A DNA stretch of 6,960 nucleotides, taken from assembly GCA_021204765.1 (NCBI GenBank), contig JAJPYU010000200.1, positions 1-6,960 of the forward strand, given 5' to 3'. Positions 5,510 to 6,960 of this stretch are shown here, piece by piece. The notes below the pieces were generated by a model. That model worked only from the letters and a program-made list of their open reading frames with translations, did not search any database and had not been told where the DNA came from. Source of the DNA: Clostridiales bacterium (GTDB lineage: Bacteria; Bacillota; Clostridia; Lachnospirales; Lachnospiraceae). Both the position numbers and the translations under genes were made by a program. Each line of letters opens with the position of its first letter. Positions within the stretch are counted from its first letter, which is position 1.

Positions 5510-6901
5510 ATGGCAGATTTAAAGCATGCCGCGGCCCGCAAATCCTTTGAGGTCGCATTCAACGGAGTGTACAAGTACATCAATAAAAATAAAGAGGAGA
5601 ACCTGGTTAAGCTGATGCACATGGCTAGGAAGATCGCCGGCAAGAATTTCCCCGACAAGTTCTGGGAGAAAGCCGATGAAGTCCTTTCAGATCCCGAGAA
5701 CAACTGGACTCAGCAGATATATGATGCCTTCGATAAGCTGCATCCTAACCTGGTAAAGACCCATGTCTTAAACCTGGGCTTTGAGGCCGGGCTTACCGGA
5801 TTCAAGAAGGTAAAGGAAAACCGCGAGAAGTACGGCTGCAACGTGCCCTGGGTCATCTTAATGGATCCCACCAGCGCCTGCAACCTGCGCTGCACCGGCT
5901 GCTGGGCTGCCGAGTACGGCCACAATATGAACCTGACAAATGAGGAGCTGGACCGCATCATCACCGAAGCCAAGGAGCTGGGCATCCATTTCTTCATCAT
6001 GACCGGCGGCGAGCCCATGGTGAGGAAAAATGACATCCTCTGGCTGGCGGAGAAGCACAATGACTGCGCTTTCCACCTTTTCACCAACGGCACCCTCATC
6101 GACGATGCTTTCTGCAGGAAAGTCCAGGAGCTGGGAAATATTTCATTTGCCCTCTCCCTGGAGGGATTCGAGGAGGCCAACGACAGCCGCAGGGGCCAGG
6201 GTGTATTTGACAAGGTCATGCACGCAATGGATCTGATGAAGGAGTACGGCCTGATCTACGGTCTCTCCATCTGCTACACCAGCGTGAATTACAAGACCGT
6301 CACCTCCGATGAGTTCCTGCAGATGCTGGTGGACAAGGGAGCCATCATGGCATGGTTCTTCCACTATATGCCAGTGGGAAAGGACGCCAGCACAGACCTC
6401 CTGCTGACCCCGGAGCAGAGAGAGTACATGGTAAAGAGGGTGCGCTATGTCCGCAGCCAGTACTGCCCGATCAAGCTGTTCACCATGGACTTCCAGAATG
6501 ACGCCCAGTTTGTCGGCGGATGCATTGCCGGCGGCAAGAATTACCTCCATATCAACGCCAACGGTGACGTGGAGCCCTGCGTCTTCATCCACTACTCAGG
6601 AGCCAATATCCGTGAGAAGTCCTTCCTGGAGTGCTTACAGCAGCCCCTGTTTATGGCCTACCATGACAACATGCCTTTCAATGACAACATGTTCCGCCCC
6701 TGCCCCATGCTGGAGAATCCTGAGCGCATCCAGGAGATGGTCCACGCCACCGGTGCCCACTCCACTGATATGCAGGCTGAGGAGACTGTGGAGGAGCTGA
6801 CCTCCAAGACCATCCCTTACGCTGACCAGTGGAAGGAGACCGCTGACGAGCTCTGGAAAGAAGTGCAGGAAGGCACATTGAATGTCGGTGATGCACGGTA
6901 A
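5510..6901 (+). CDS. Radical SAM enzyme with C-terminal SPASM/twitch-like cysteine domain (copy 2)
   Basis: A 463-aa paralogue of the preceding gene, aligned to it without gaps over residues 1-450. By hand count about 57% of positions are identical: roughly 29% in residues 1-80 and 63% from 81 on. Every key residue falls at the same number: Cys124/128/131 for the SAM cluster, TGGEP (165-169), SLSLEG (214-219), AWFFHYMPVG (281-290), DFQNDAQFVGGCIAGG (327-342), INANGDVEPC (348-357), HYSGANIR (361-368), Cys375 and Cys398 of the putative auxiliary cluster. Cys110, 186, 202 and 255 are also shared. Cys205, 278 and 434 of copy 1 are absent here, and Cys319 is new. This shows a duplicated enzyme with both copies intact, possibly acting as a heteromer or on two related substrates. 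No signal peptide or membrane segment is seen. A SPASM-type peptide maturase and a lipid- or cofactor-modifying enzyme are both possible; neither can be decided from the sequence. Confidence 0.93.
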   Translation: MADLKHAAARKSFEVAFNGVYKYINKNKEENLVKLMHMARKIAGKNFPDKFWEKADEVLSDPENNWTQQIYDAFDKLHPNLVKTHVLNLGFEAGLTGFKKVKENREKYGCNVPWVILMDPTSACNLRCTGCWAAEYGHNMNLTNEELDRIITEAKELGIHFFIMTGGEPMVRKNDILWLAEKHNDCAFHLFTNGTLIDDAFCRKVQELGNISFALSLEGFEEANDSRRGQGVFDKVMHAMDLMKEYGLIYGLSICYTSVNYKTVTSDEFLQMLVDKGAIMAWFFHYMPVGKDASTDLLLTPEQREYMVKRVRYVRSQYCPIKLFTMDFQNDAQFVGGCIAGGKNYLHINANGDVEPCVFIHYSGANIREKSFLECLQQPLFMAYHDNMPFNDNMFRPCPMLENPERIQEMVHATGAHSTDMQAEETVEELTSKTIPYADQWKETADELWKEVQEGTLNVGDAR

Positions 6902-6917
6902 TATTATTTAAAATGAT

Positions 6918-6957
6918 GGCCCTCGACTGAAAGTCTGCCAGTCGGGGGCTTTTCTTG
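6918..6957 (+). terminator. Intrinsic terminator of the radical SAM operon
   Basis: A 12-bp stem, GGCCCTCGACTG (6918-6929) with CAGTCGGGGGCT (6939-6950), contains two G-U wobbles and a 9-base loop, and is followed by TTTTCTTG. It lies 16 bases after the stop of copy 2, so the operon ends with two radical SAM genes and no third member. Confidence 0.9.
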
Positions 6958-6960
6958 TGT

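Noticed and set aside
1..6960. CRISPR array, tRNA or rRNA genes, insertion sequence
   Set aside because: No regularly spaced repeats, no cloverleaf-like or rRNA-like sequence and no transposase or terminal repeats were seen.

Overview
The window looks like a chromosomal segment of a Gram-positive anaerobe of the Clostridia, most likely a Lachnospiraceae-type gut or rumen bacterium. The reasons are strong AGGAGG-type ribosome binding sites, TTGNNN/TATAAT-like promoters, moderately GC-rich genes with AT-rich spacers, and the protein families present. The genus cannot be fixed from the sequence alone.

Left part (1-721): a visibly AT-richer two-gene module, a PIN-domain protein (159 aa) followed at once by a 58-aa helical, charged protein. 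It has the size and layout of a toxin-antitoxin pair with the toxin first. It sits directly upstream of purine biosynthesis without a visible terminator and may be an acquired cassette. Next (762-2673): purD, the glycinamide ribonucleotide synthetase of purine biosynthesis, overlapping by 11 bases with a HAD-superfamily phosphatase-like gene. The pair ends in a clear intrinsic terminator.

Middle (2725-3682): a 69-aa acidic protein with an N-terminal CX3CX2CX5C cysteine cluster, convergent with a TetR/AcrR-family regulator on the minus strand. Both genes run into one 24-bp perfect inverted repeat that holds both stop codons and probably terminates transcription from both sides.

Right part (3683-6957): an AT-rich divergent control region of nearly 400 bases, with overlapping divergent promoter candidates and a 12-nt widely spaced inverted repeat, leads into two tandem genes. 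These encode paralogous radical SAM enzymes (466 and 463 aa) that align without a single gap over about 450 residues and share every core cysteine. A strong terminator closes the operon at the end of the window. The layout suggests a TetR-controlled operon for two related radical SAM enzymes of unknown substrate.

The most interesting part of the window is this duplicated radical SAM pair. Its catalytic cores are highly similar, its N-terminal domains have diverged strongly, and it has a divergent regulator. Substrate ideas, including tail-to-tail joining of lipid acyl chains as in bacterial membrane-spanning lipid synthases, are inference only.
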